Shown here: piece after piece, positions 1 through 7,501 of the stretch | Layout: every line of letters starts with the position of its first letter | How positions within the stretch are numbered: the stretch's first letter is position 1 | Assembly: GCA_015228695.1 (NCBI GenBank) | Contig: JADGDA010000042.1 | Coordinates: forward strand, 1 to 12,913 | Reading direction: 5' to 3' | Length of the DNA: 12,913 nt | Source: Alphaproteobacteria bacterium | GTDB taxonomy: Bacteria > Pseudomonadota > Alphaproteobacteria > Rhodospirillales > Rhodospirillaceae | Notes under the pieces: model-generated | Told to the model about the DNA's origin: nothing | Database searches by the model: none | The model's input: only the letters and a program-made list of their open reading frames with translations | Made by a program: the position numbers and the translations under genes

Positions 1-77
1 CCCCGGTCGCCGTCGCGGCCCTGGCCCGGCGGTTCGGTCTCGGTCCCGCCGCCGCGATTCCCGCGTTTATCTGGTAA
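1..77 (+). CDS. Possible C-terminal tail of a plus-strand gene cut by the window edge
   Basis: The plus-strand frame beginning at base 3 is open from the window edge to a TAA at 75-77. It reads as a plausible protein end (…ALARRFGLGPAAAIPAFIW, then stop). Its codons mostly end in G or C, as in the confident genes. If real, it is the end of a gene arriving from the left, converging on recJ and overlapping its last bases by about 11 bp. Only 24 residues are visible and no family is recognisable. Open frames of this length are common by chance in such G+C-rich DNA, so this is tentative. Confidence 0.3.
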   Translation, partial: PVAVAALARRFGLGPAAAIPAFIW

Positions 78-1854
78 CGGCGAAGGCTGCGTCGTCCACG
101 ACGAGTTGGGCCTCGGCGCGGCCTTGCCAGGTGTCCGGGCGCAGCGTTCCCGCCACATGAAACACCGCGCCCTCGCCGTTGAGGAGCGCCTCTCCCAGTT
201 CGGAGTCGGCGGAGCGGAAGGCGATCGCCTTGAGACGGGCGCCGCCCGGTCCGAGCAGGATGCAGCGGACATGGCCCGTGCCGACCACGGTGGGGCGCAC
301 GACCCGCGCGTTGACGACGGCGAAGCGGGGCTCCGGATTTCCGGCCCCGAACGGGCCGATCCGGCTCAAGGTGCCGACGAGGTCATAGGTGGCGGCTCCG
401 GCGTCCATGGCCCCGTCCAGGTGCAGGACCGGCTCCAGTCCGCCCTCGTCCACCTGGGCGGCGAGACGGGCGCCGAGGAAGGCCCGCAGCGCGTCCAGAC
501 GATCCGTCCGTACCGTGAACCCGGCCGCCATGGCATGGCCGCCGCCCTTTTCCAGGAGCCCGGCCTGCCTCGCGGCGATCACCGCGCTGCCAAGGTCGAT
601 GCCGGGCACGGAGCGCCCGGAGCCCTTGGCCTGCTCCCCCTCGACGGCGACGACGCAGACGGGGCGGTTGTACCGCTCCTTCAGCCGTCCGGCGACGATG
701 CCGATGACGCCCGGATGCCACCCGTCGCCGGAGGCGAACACCAGGGGCGTGCCGTCGTCGGGTCCGCCTTCCACCTGCTCCATTGCCCGCATGAGAACGT
801 CCGCCTCGATGAGTTGACGCTCGCCATTGTAGGCGTCGAGGGCCAGGGCCAGGGTCCGGGACAGGGCGTCGTCGTCGCAGGACAGCAGCCGGGCGCCCAT
901 GTCCGCCTCTCCGACGCGCCCTCCCGCGTTGACCCTCGGCCCCAGCATGTAACCCAGGTGCCAGGCGTCCGGTCTGTCCTGAAGCTTGGCGACGTCGGCC
1001 AGGGCGCGCAGGCCCGCGTTGCCGCGCCGCGCCGCCACCTTCAGCCCCTGGGCGACCAAGGCCCGGTTGACGCCGACGAGGGGCACCACGTCGCAGACGG
1101 TGCCGAGGGCCACCAGATCGAGCCATTGCAGGGGATCGGGAACCGGCTGCGCGGCTTTGAACCACCCGGACTCGCGGAGCACCCGGTTGGTCATCACCAC
1201 CAGGAGAAAGGCGACGCCGACCGCCGCCAGATGGCCATGGGGGCTGCTTTCGTCGAGGCGGTTGGGATTGACCACCGCCACCGCGCGCGGCAGGCGGGAC
1301 TCGCCCTTGTGGTGATCGACGACGATGACGTCGAGCCCGGCCTCCGCCGCTGCGTCCAGCGGATCGAAGGCGGTCGCGCCGCAATCCACCGTCACCACCA
1401 GACCGGCGCCCTCCTCCCGCAGCCGCAGAAGGGCCGGAGCGCCCGGACCATACCCCTCGGTCATCCGGTCGGGAATGTAGATGCGCGCCCGCCCGCCCGC
1501 CGCCTCGATGAACCGCTTCATCAGGGCGCTGGAGGTGGCTCCGTCCACATCGTAGTCGCCGAAGACGACGACGTCCTCGCCCGCCCTCACCGCGGCGGCC
1601 AGCCGCGCGGCGGCCGGTTCCATGTCGAGCAGATGGGCGGGATCGGGCAGAAGCGCGCGCAGGGTGGGATTGAGAAACGTCTCCGCCCCCTCGGGATCGA
1701 TTCCCCGCGCGGCCAGGACCCGCCCCACCACGTCGGGAACGCCGGTTCTCTGGCACAGCGCCAGCGCCAGACGGTCGTCTCCCTCCCGCGTCACCCAGCG
1801 CCGCCCGGTAACCGACCGCTCGACGCCGAGAAAGGGTGGCGGGACGGGGGTCAT
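67..1854 (-). CDS. recJ: Single-stranded-DNA-specific exonuclease RecJ
   Basis: RecJ is a cytoplasmic 5'-to-3' exonuclease on single-stranded DNA that acts in RecF-pathway recombination, mismatch repair and repair of stalled forks. The 595-residue product is close to the usual length (E. coli 577). The DHH domain shows DYDVDG at about 100-105, VDCGATA at 156-162 and the DHH triad at 180-182. GPRVNAGGR follows at 305-313, and the DHHA1 motif GGGHAMAAGFTV is at 437-448. An OB-fold-like region fills the C-terminus. All expected Mn/Mg-binding motifs are present, so it should be active. The ATG at 1854 overlaps the TGA of the upstream cyclase gene (ATGA), and no good Shine-Dalgarno precedes it. 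Translation is therefore probably coupled to that gene. It is the last gene of the minus-strand run. Confidence 0.97.
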   Translation of the reverse strand: MTPVPPPFLGVERSVTGRRWVTREGDDRLALALCQRTGVPDVVGRVLAARGIDPEGAETFLNPTLRALLPDPAHLLDMEPAAARLAAAVRAGEDVVVFGDYDVDGATSSALMKRFIEAAGGRARIYIPDRMTEGYGPGAPALLRLREEGAGLVVTVDCGATAFDPLDAAAEAGLDVIVVDHHKGESRLPRAVAVVNPNRLDESSPHGHLAAVGVAFLLVVMTNRVLRESGWFKAAQPVPDPLQWLDLVALGTVCDVVPLVGVNRALVAQGLKVAARRGNAGLRALADVAKLQDRPDAWHLGYMLGPRVNAGGRVGEADMGARLLSCDDDALSRTLALALDAYNGERQLIEADVLMRAMEQVEGGPDDGTPLVFASGDGWHPGVIGIVAGRLKERYNRPVCVVAVEGEQAKGSGRSVPGIDLGSAVIAARQAGLLEKGGGHAMAAGFTVRTDRLDALRAFLGARLAAQVDEGGLEPVLHLDGAMDAGAATYDLVGTLSRIGPFGAGNPEPRFAVVNARVVRPTVVGTGHVRCILLGPGGARLKAIAFRSADSELGEALLNGEGAVFHVAGTLRPDTWQGRAEAQLVVDDAAFAVTR

Positions 1855-2954
1855 TGGCCGGTCGGCTCGCTGACCACGACCCGGTTGCGCCCGCCCGTCT
1901 TGGCCTGGTACATGGCCTGATCCGCCCGCTCCAGCAGGTTTTCCAGCGTTTCCCTGGCTCCATGAGCCCGCGAGGCGATGCCGATGCTGACGGTGAATCC
2001 GAAGACATCCCCGCCCACAGTGACCGTCATGGCCTCCACCTGCCTGCGCATGCGGTCGGCCAGGACGATGGCTCCGTCGGTGTCGGTGTTGGGCAGGATG
2101 AGGGCGAATTCCTCGCCCCCGAAGCGCCCGAACAGGTCGTTCTTGCGCAGGAACCCCCGGCAGGTGGCGGTAAACCGGCGCAGGGCCTCGTCGCCCGCCG
2201 CATGACCGTGGGTGTCGTTGATGCGCTTGAAGTGGTCGATGTCCATCATCAGCAGCGACAGGGCATAGTCGTAGCGGGAGGACCGCTCGATTTCCTCGCC
2301 GCCGGCCTCGATGAACCGCCGCCGGTTGAAGGCGCCGGTGAGCGGGTCCACCGTGGCGAGATATTGAAGCTCGGCTTCCTTCATCCGGCTCTGGGTCAGG
2401 TCCATCAGACTGACCGCTAACCCTCCGACGTCGCCGGCCCCGTCCAGGAACACGGGAACCGCCTCGATGACCGTCCGGAGCAGACGCTCCGCCCCGTCGT
2501 CGTTCCGCCCGAAGCGGGACGGGTCGAGTTCATAGCCCCCGACCACCAGGACATTGGGAGCGACCGGAAGGGTCAGGCGATGCCATGTCTTTTCCTCGCC
2601 CTTGAAAACGGCGGTGTAGGAGCGCCAGATCGGCCGCAGGGTCCGTTGGACGTGGCTGTACTCGAATTCGAGGATGTGACGGCGCTCCGCGGGCAGAATG
2701 GCGAAGGGAACGTGCTCGATGACCTGATTGGACAGGTCGATGTTGAATTTTTCGATGAAGGTGCGCCCGTAGTGGCGGTAGGTGTAGTAGCTCTCGTCGA
2801 TATCGACCACCAGCATGTCGTCGAGGAACTCCGCGAAGTGCGCCATGATCGAGCGCGCCCCGGCGCCAGCCGCTCCCCCGTCCATGAAGGCGCGCCAGTG
2901 GTCGTAAAAGGCGGACAGGCGGGGATGCATGACCCGGCGGATGATGTCCTTCAT
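1851..2954 (-). CDS. Diguanylate cyclase with N-terminal PAS-like sensor (GGEEF)
   Basis: Predicted to make cyclic di-GMP from two GTP. The 367-residue product has no membrane segment. Residues about 10-185 resemble a PAS-type sensor of the kind common in Rhodospirillales (PAS_5-like), a tentative call. The GGDEF domain occupies about 197-362: DPLTGAFNRR at 203-212, MDIDHFKRINDTHGH at 237-251, and the active-site GGEEF at 279-283. R270-x-x-D273 lies just upstream, matching the inhibitory site used for product feedback, so both activity and feedback look intact. The ATG at 2954 was chosen because AAGGA sits six bases upstream. A TTG at 2996 overlaps the preceding stop codon and would add 14 residues, but it lacks comparable support. 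The gene lies 38 bp after the HD-GYP phosphodiesterase gene and overlaps recJ by four bases. Confidence 0.95.
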   Translation of the reverse strand: MKDIIRRVMHPRLSAFYDHWRAFMDGGAAGAGARSIMAHFAEFLDDMLVVDIDESYYTYRHYGRTFIEKFNIDLSNQVIEHVPFAILPAERRHILEFEYSHVQRTLRPIWRSYTAVFKGEEKTWHRLTLPVAPNVLVVGGYELDPSRFGRNDDGAERLLRTVIEAVPVFLDGAGDVGGLAVSLMDLTQSRMKEAELQYLATVDPLTGAFNRRRFIEAGGEEIERSSRYDYALSLLMMDIDHFKRINDTHGHAAGDEALRRFTATCRGFLRKNDLFGRFGGEEFALILPNTDTDGAIVLADRMRRQVEAMTVTVGGDVFGFTVSIGIASRAHGARETLENLLERADQAMYQAKTGGRNRVVVSEPTGQ

Positions 2955-2992
2955 GATCTTTCCTTCGGTTTCGCGCGGCGACGGGGCGTGAT

Positions 2993-4276
2993 TCAAGGAC
3001 CCTCCAGCCCGAAATACCTAGCCGTCAATTCCCGCAGTTCCCCCTCGGCCCTGTCGTTGTCCCCGGTTCCGAAGCGGTCGTAAAGGTCTTGGGCGATATT
3101 GGCGAAAGCGTCCACCAGTTGGGGATCGAAGTGGGAGCCGCTGTCCTTGTACAGGATGGCCATGGCCTCGTCGAAGGGCATCGGTTCCTTGTACGGACGG
3201 CGTGAGGTCAGGGCGTCGAACACGTCCGCAATGGCGAAAATCCGCGCGGCGATGGGAATGTCCTCGCCCGCCAGACCCGCCATGTAGCCGCTGCCGTCGA
3301 ATTTCTCGTGGTGAAAGCGGACCACGTCGGCGGCGTCGGCCAGCCATGGAGAGTGGCTGACGATGTCCAGACCGTGGAGAACGTGGCTTTTCATCGTCTG
3401 GAACTCCGCCTCGCTCAGCTTCGCGGGCTTGAGGAGGATGGCGTCGGCGATCGCGATCTTGCCGACGTCGTGCAGGAAAGCGCCCTTCAGCAGATTCCGG
3501 ATGGCCTCGGCGGGCAGCCCGATGGCCTCCCCCAGGCGGACGGAATAGACGCAGACCCGGAAATTGTGGGCGTGGGTGTCGCTGTCGCGCTTGGCGATGG
3601 CCCCGCCCAGGGCCTCCAGGGTATGCAGGTTGGCCCGCAGCAGGTTGTGCGACTGCGTCACCAGATCCCGGTTCAGGGCGGTGATGACCGGGTAGAGCAC
3701 CAGGGTCGTCAGCAGCACCACGCCGATGACGACGAAGATGATGGTGGCGACGGTATCGTGGATGCCGCTCAGCGTCTCCGAGGAAATATGGAACACGCCC
3801 TCGAAATATCCGACGAGAGCCCCTCGCGGGTCGTGAAGGGGGATCAAGGTGAAGATATAATGGCTTCCACCAACCCGGAAACGCTCGTACCAGACTTTAT
3901 CGGAAAAGAATTGGTGTTTTCTCTTGTCGATGACGTTCTTGACGACGTCATACCCGCCGGCATGCGCGTCCGCCGCCTCTTTTTGGTCGGGGCCGTAGAG
4001 TTCGACGGACACGTAGTGACCGGTGTCGACGGTCGCGCGGCTGCGGACGAATTCTTCCAGAGCCGCGTCCAGGGTGTCGTGGTGCCGCATATGCTCCATG
4101 GTGATCGCGGAGCCGAGGTGCTGCTTGAACACGTCGGACTCGCGCACCGCCATGGAGACGACGGCCTCGTCCACCCTCTCCATTTCATAGAAGTAGGCGG
4201 CCGCGCCCAGGGCCGACGCCAGGGCCAGGGCCGCCAGGGCCAGCCGCCATGCCAATCCCTTCTGAACGGACGGCAT
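2993..4276 (-). CDS. Membrane HD-GYP-type c-di-GMP phosphodiesterase (GYM variant)
   Basis: Predicted to hydrolyse cyclic di-GMP. The 427-residue protein has a membrane segment at about 9-29 and a second at about 176-198. The roughly 145 residues between them look like a periplasmic Cache-type sensor (YIFTLIPL… near 140). The HD domain covers about 225-420: HNFRV at 237-241, HDVGK at 269-273, KSHVLHG at 296-302, HH at 322-323, IADVFDALTSRRPYK at 349-363. The metal-ligand histidines and aspartates are present. The motif HHEKFDGSGYMAGL has Met332 where the family has the Pro of GYP. The residue four before His237 is Asp, not the Glu seen in trinuclear members, so the metal number is undecided. 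The ATG at 4276 overlaps the dapB stop (TGATG) without a clear Shine-Dalgarno, suggesting coupled translation. A longer frame to 4339 would lie inside dapB and is unlikely. Confidence 0.94.
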   Translation of the reverse strand: MPSVQKGLAWRLALAALALASALGAAAYFYEMERVDEAVVSMAVRESDVFKQHLGSAITMEHMRHHDTLDAALEEFVRSRATVDTGHYVSVELYGPDQKEAADAHAGGYDVVKNVIDKRKHQFFSDKVWYERFRVGGSHYIFTLIPLHDPRGALVGYFEGVFHISSETLSGIHDTVATIIFVVIGVVLLTTLVLYPVITALNRDLVTQSHNLLRANLHTLEALGGAIAKRDSDTHAHNFRVCVYSVRLGEAIGLPAEAIRNLLKGAFLHDVGKIAIADAILLKPAKLSEAEFQTMKSHVLHGLDIVSHSPWLADAADVVRFHHEKFDGSGYMAGLAGEDIPIAARIFAIADVFDALTSRRPYKEPMPFDEAMAILYKDSGSHFDPQLVDAFANIAQDLYDRFGTGDNDRAEGELRELTARYFGLEGP

Positions 4277-5091
4277 CAGCGGGTCAGCCCGAGGACGTCG
4301 CGCATGGAATAGAGACCGGGCGGCCGCCCCTCGGTCCAAAGCGCCGCGTGCAGCGCCCCTCGGGCGAAGATCAGCCGGGAGGTGGCCTTGTGGGTGATCT
4401 CGATCCGCTCGTCGTCGTCGGCGAAGATGACCGTGTGCTCCCCCACCACGTTGCCGCCGCGCAAGGTGGCGAAGCCGATGTCGCCCATCCCGCGCGGACC
4501 GGTGATGCCGTCGCGGACCCGCCGCGCCACCTCGTCCAGGTCGACTCCGCGCCCCAGAGCCGCCGCCCGCCCCAGGGCGAGAGCCGTCCCGGAAGGCGCG
4601 TCCACCTTATGACGATGGTGCATCTCCAGAATTTCGATGTCGCATCTCTCGTTGAGCAGGCGGGCCATCTGTTCGACCAAGTCCAGCAGCAGGGTGATCC
4701 CCAGGCTCATGTTGGGGGCCTGCACGACCGGCACATGCTTGGCGGCGGCGGACAGGCTCGACAGATGCTCCGGGCCGAGGCCGGTCGTGCCGACCACCAA
4801 TCCCTTGCCGGTCTCGACGGCCAGGGCGGCATTGTCCGCGGTCACCGCCGGGGAGCTGAAATCGATCACCACGTCGGACGCCTCGAACAGCGCCCGCGGA
4901 TCGTCGCCCACGGTCCGCCCGACGGGCGCATGGTGGGCCAGTGAGCCCAGGTCCTGACCGACCGCCTCCGAACCGGGCCGCTCCACCCCCCCCGCCAGGA
5001 CGCTTCCCGGCGTTTCGAGCACGGCGGCGACCAGCATCCGGCCCATACGGCCGGAACAGCCGAAAATTCCTATCCTCATGGCGTCACACAT
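4276..5091 (-). CDS. dapB: 4-hydroxy-tetrahydrodipicolinate reductase DapB
   Basis: Cytoplasmic enzyme of the diaminopimelate/lysine pathway that reduces hydroxy-tetrahydrodipicolinate with NAD(P)H. Counting from the second methionine (ATG at 5079), the nucleotide-binding loop GCSGRMGR is at 7-14. The family signature EMHHRHKVDAPSGTAL spans 152-167. His154 and Lys158 correspond to E. coli His159 and Lys163. The length of 267-271 residues is normal. Start choice is unclear. The ATG at 5091 has GGAAAGG only three bases upstream and gives the extra residues MCDA. The ATG at 5079 gives the family-typical MRIGIFG but is about 15 bases from that site. The ribosome-binding region lies in a 22-bp tandem repeat shared with the end of the ligase gene. 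The TGA overlaps the ATG of the HD-GYP gene. Confidence 0.96.
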   Translation of the reverse strand: MCDAMRIGIFGCSGRMGRMLVAAVLETPGSVLAGGVERPGSEAVGQDLGSLAHHAPVGRTVGDDPRALFEASDVVIDFSSPAVTADNAALAVETGKGLVVGTTGLGPEHLSSLSAAAKHVPVVQAPNMSLGITLLLDLVEQMARLLNERCDIEILEMHHRHKVDAPSGTALALGRAAALGRGVDLDEVARRVRDGITGPRGMGDIGFATLRGGNVVGEHTVIFADDDERIEITHKATSRLIFARGALHAALWTEGRPPGLYSMRDVLGLTR

Positions 5092-5093
5092 TC

Positions 5094-5154
5094 ACCTTTC
5101 CGGTCTTCACCGTCCACCTTTCCGGTCTTCACCGTCCACCTTCCCGGTCTTCAC
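5094..5154. repeat. 22-bp tandem repeat, about 2.8 copies
   Basis: Two identical 22-bp units (5094-5115 and 5116-5137) are followed by 17 bp of a third (5138-5154) with one mismatch at 5143. On the minus strand each full unit contains GGAAAGGT. The repeat encodes the last residues of the AMP-binding ligase, contains its TGA (5107-5109), and continues to within three bases of the dapB ATG at 5091, supplying its only ribosome-binding-like sequence. As 22 is not a multiple of three, each copy is read in a different frame. Confidence 0.95.
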
Positions 5155-6663
5155 ATAGCACTCGCGCATTTCGCGCTTCAACACCTTGGCGGCCGCGTTG
5201 CGCGGAAAGGAGCCGGTCGGCACCACGTCGTGCAGCCGCTGGAACTTGGCGGCGACCCGGTCGTTGACCCAGTCCATGATCTCGTGGGGACTGGCGGGGA
5301 CGCGCAGCACCACGGCGCAGACGGGGATTTCCCCCCATTTCCCATCGGGAACGCCGAACACCGCCGCCTCCGCCACCGCCGGATGACGCACAGCCACCTC
5401 CTCGATGTCGCGGGGGTAGACGTTGACCCCGCCGGTGATGATCATGTCCTTCTTGCGGTCCACCAGGAACAGAAAACCATCCTCATCGACCCGGCCCAGA
5501 TCGCCGGTGTGCAGCCAACCGTCCACGATGGCCTCCTCCGTCAGGTCGGGACGCTTGTAGTAGCCGGGCGTGAGAATGGGGCCCCGGCCGACGATTTCTC
5601 CCACGTTTCCGGGCTCCAGGTCCGCGCCGTCCTCGCCGACGATGCGCATCTCGAAGAACGGCGGCGGGGTGCCGACCGAGCCCGGCTTGGCGGCGCAGTC
5701 GTTCTTGTCCAGGATGGTGACGAACCCCTCGGTCAATCCGTACAGCTCGTAAAACACCCTGGGAAGGGCGGATGTCAGCCGCTGTTTGTGTTCCAGGTGC
5801 AGGGGCGCGCCGACCGACATGATCATCTCCAGGGAGGAAAGCCGCTCGGGCGCGAAGGCGGGGCTGTCGAGGAGGGCGACGATCTGGGCCGGAACGGTCA
5901 TGATGTGGGTGACCTTCTCCGCCTCGATGGCGCGGAGCATGGCCTCCGGGTCGAAGGACTCGTGCAGGATATAGGTGCAGCCGAGATACATCCACGGCAT
6001 CAGCGTCAGGAACGAGCCGTTGAACACGATGGAGCCCGTTTGCAGCACCACGCTCTCGGGCGTCATCCGCCATGCCGAGGCGAACAGGGTGCAGTACATG
6101 GCGCGGATCCGGTGGGTGTGGACGATTCCCTTGGGGTCGCCCGTGGTGCCGCTGGAATAGATGATGTTGTAGACATCGGACCCCGTCAGGCGGGCGTCCG
6201 GGGGCTCGGCCTCGGAGCCGGCCGCCATTACCTCCTCGAACGCGCGGAAACCGGTCCGGGCGGCCTTCGCCCCAACCAGAACGTAACGGTCCGGGGCAAT
6301 GGCCGGAAGCCTGCCCCGCACGGCGTCCAGGGTCCCGGCAAAGGATGCGTGCGCGAACACCATCGTTGAATCGGACTCATGCAGCAGGGTGGCGATGCCG
6401 TTCTCTTTCAGCAGCACGCTGGCCGGCACGACGACGAAGCCGGCCTTGGCCGCCGCCCAGTAAAGGTCGAGTTGCTCCAGGCAATTGGGCAGAATCGTCG
6501 CGACCTTGTCCCCCTTGCCGATCCCGAGACCGCGCAGGGCGTTGCACAGCCGGTTCACCCGGGCGTTGAAATCCCGGTAGCTCAGGCGATGCCCCCGGAA
6601 CACCACTGCGGCATGGGCGGGACGATAGCGGGCATGGCGCGGCAACAACGTGCCGATGTTCAT
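5107..6663 (-). CDS. AMP-binding (acyl-CoA synthetase-like) ligase
   Basis: Class I adenylate-forming enzyme, predicted to activate a carboxylic acid with ATP and transfer it to CoA; the substrate cannot be read from the sequence. The 518 residues contain the P-loop YSSGTTGDPKG at 169-179, YGLTEG at 308-313, HTGDLG at 385-390, and the hinge region DRKKDMIITGGVNVYP at 402-417. The C-terminal catalytic lysine is at 493 (FPRNAAAKVLKRE). All core motifs are intact and no membrane segment is seen. The overall pattern is that of medium/long-chain or aromatic acyl-CoA ligases. The ATG at 6663 follows AAAGGGGGAG by three bases. The last residues (KTGKVDGEDRKGGR) come from a 22-bp tandem repeat and probably form a flexible tail. 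dapB follows 15 bp downstream. Confidence 0.92.
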   Translation of the reverse strand: MNIGTLLPRHARYRPAHAAVVFRGHRLSYRDFNARVNRLCNALRGLGIGKGDKVATILPNCLEQLDLYWAAAKAGFVVVPASVLLKENGIATLLHESDSTMVFAHASFAGTLDAVRGRLPAIAPDRYVLVGAKAARTGFRAFEEVMAAGSEAEPPDARLTGSDVYNIIYSSGTTGDPKGIVHTHRIRAMYCTLFASAWRMTPESVVLQTGSIVFNGSFLTLMPWMYLGCTYILHESFDPEAMLRAIEAEKVTHIMTVPAQIVALLDSPAFAPERLSSLEMIMSVGAPLHLEHKQRLTSALPRVFYELYGLTEGFVTILDKNDCAAKPGSVGTPPPFFEMRIVGEDGADLEPGNVGEIVGRGPILTPGYYKRPDLTEEAIVDGWLHTGDLGRVDEDGFLFLVDRKKDMIITGGVNVYPRDIEEVAVRHPAVAEAAVFGVPDGKWGEIPVCAVVLRVPASPHEIMDWVNDRVAAKFQRLHDVVPTGSFPRNAAAKVLKREMRECYVKTGKVDGEDRKGGR

Positions 6664-6680
6664 CGGCTCCCCCTTTCTCG

Positions 6681-6727
6681 CCGCCAGTATCGGCGGGAGG
6701 GCTTGCGGCGCGCAAGCAATGTATTGC
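6681..6727 (-). promoter_or_regulatory. Candidate promoter and inverted repeats before the ligase gene
   Basis: In the 108-bp gap between the LOG gene and the ligase gene, the minus strand carries TTGCGC (6715-6710) and GATACT (6691-6686) with an 18-base spacer, a plausible sigma-70-type pair. Three inverted repeats lie here. A perfect 7-bp stem with a 3-base loop is at 6701-6717. GCAAT-GT-ATTGC is at 6716-6727, and a 5-bp repeat flanking the -10 candidate is at 6681-6696. The GCAAT palindrome could be an operator for a regulator of the ligase. This is inference from spacing and symmetry only. Confidence 0.3.
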
Positions 6728-6739
6728 CGATCATTGGGT

Positions 6740-6756
6740 TGCGGCCACCGGCCGCA
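6740..6756 (-). terminator. Stem-loop after the LOG gene, no T-tract
   Basis: Sixteen bases past the LOG stop codon the sequence forms a perfect 7-bp, all but one G:C, hairpin with a 3-base loop. No run of T follows on the minus strand, so it is not a classic intrinsic terminator. It may pause transcription, protect the 3' end, or reflect high G+C content. Confidence 0.25.
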
Positions 6757-6771
6757 GTGTATGAGCCGGGA

Positions 6772-7362
6772 TCAGGAGGCGCACCTTCTCAGGCCCGGTT
6801 TCACCGGCAGCGCCAGTTCGGCCTCGATGGCGGGCAGGACGCCCTCTTCGGAGTCGACCAGGGTGAACAGCTCCGCCGCTTCCGGAGGAGCGAAGCCGCC
6901 CTCGACGATCCTTTTGATCATTTCGCACCAGGGCGAGAAATACCCGTTTACGTTGACGAACACAACTGGCTTCTCCAAAAGGCCGAGCTGTTTCTGGGTC
7001 AGGACCTCGAACGCCTCGTCCATGGTGCCGAAGCCTCCCGGCAGGACGCAGAAGGCGTCGGAGCGCTCCAGCATCAGCCGCTTGCGCGCCTCCATGCTGG
7101 TCACCACGACCATTTCCGAGATTTCCAGGTAGGCCGCCTCCATCCGCATCAGGAAATCGGGGATGACCCCGGTCACCCGGCCCCCGGACGTCAACGCCGC
7201 CTCGGCCAGCGCCCCCATCATGCCGTGGTGGCCCCCGCCGTAGATCAGCTCGATCCCGCTCCGCGCCAGAATGCGCCCGAGGCCCGTCGCGACGGCCGCA
7301 TAGCGCGGATCGGCTCCCCTCGCGTAGCCGCAGAACACGCACAAGGATCGTAGTGTCGACAT
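6772..7362 (-). CDS. LOG-family nucleotide phosphoribohydrolase
   Basis: Member of the LOG (lonely guy)/TIGR00730 Rossmann-fold family. Characterised members cleave the N-glycosidic bond of nucleoside 5'-monophosphates, including cytokinin ribotides and AMP, to release the base and ribose 5-phosphate. The 196-residue product has YGGGHHGMMG at 41-50 and MEARKR at 90-95. The family signature PGGFGTMDE is at 108-116, carrying the catalytic Arg and Glu. Its length is typical and it should be cytosolic. The start was placed at the ATG at 7362, giving the family-typical N-terminus MSTLRSLCVFCG. The frame is open further upstream, but that part overlaps another gene and is low-complexity. Its physiological substrate here is unknown. 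The ligase gene begins 108 bp downstream. Confidence 0.93.
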   Translation of the reverse strand: MSTLRSLCVFCGYARGADPRYAAVATGLGRILARSGIELIYGGGHHGMMGALAEAALTSGGRVTGVIPDFLMRMEAAYLEISEMVVVTSMEARKRLMLERSDAFCVLPGGFGTMDEAFEVLTQKQLGLLEKPVVFVNVNGYFSPWCEMIKRIVEGGFAPPEAAELFTLVDSEEGVLPAIEAELALPVKPGLRRCAS

Positions 7363-7501
7363 CAGCCCCCGCCCCCGCCCTTCCGCCAGCGCCCCCTCCC
7401 CCGCCAGCGTTGGGCGGAAGCGCCGCGCCCGGAACCCACCCGCCACGGGACGGAGCGGGTCCAGAGGCTCGGGCCGGCGCGTTCCGACCGACTTCCCGGC
7501 C
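7363..7501 (-). other. G-tract-rich, structured leader before the LOG gene
   Basis: This 139-bp non-coding stretch precedes the LOG start codon. On the minus strand five G-runs of 3-5 bases lie within 37 bases (7402-7366), the last ending three bases before the ATG, so any ribosome-binding site is inside the G-tracts. An 8-bp perfect inverted repeat (7380-7387 with 7413-7420) encloses two of the runs. CCGCCAGCG also occurs twice as a direct repeat (7383-7391, 7401-7409). The structure could form a hairpin or a G-quadruplex in mRNA. No clear promoter was seen. Confidence 0.45.

Noticed and set aside
106..1920. A 604-codon plus-strand open frame opposite recJ
   Set aside because: Antisense to a complete RecJ; composition is rich in Gly, Arg, Gln and His without recognisable domains.
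3856..3861. TATAAT on the plus strand
   Set aside because: It lies inside the coding sequence for the HD-GYP sensor region, and no plus-strand gene follows it.
3930..3951. 7-bp inverted repeat ATGACGT…ACGTCAT
   Set aside because: It lies within the HD-GYP coding sequence over GAC/GTC-rich codons (Asp-Val-Val…Val-Ile-Asp), so codon use explains it.
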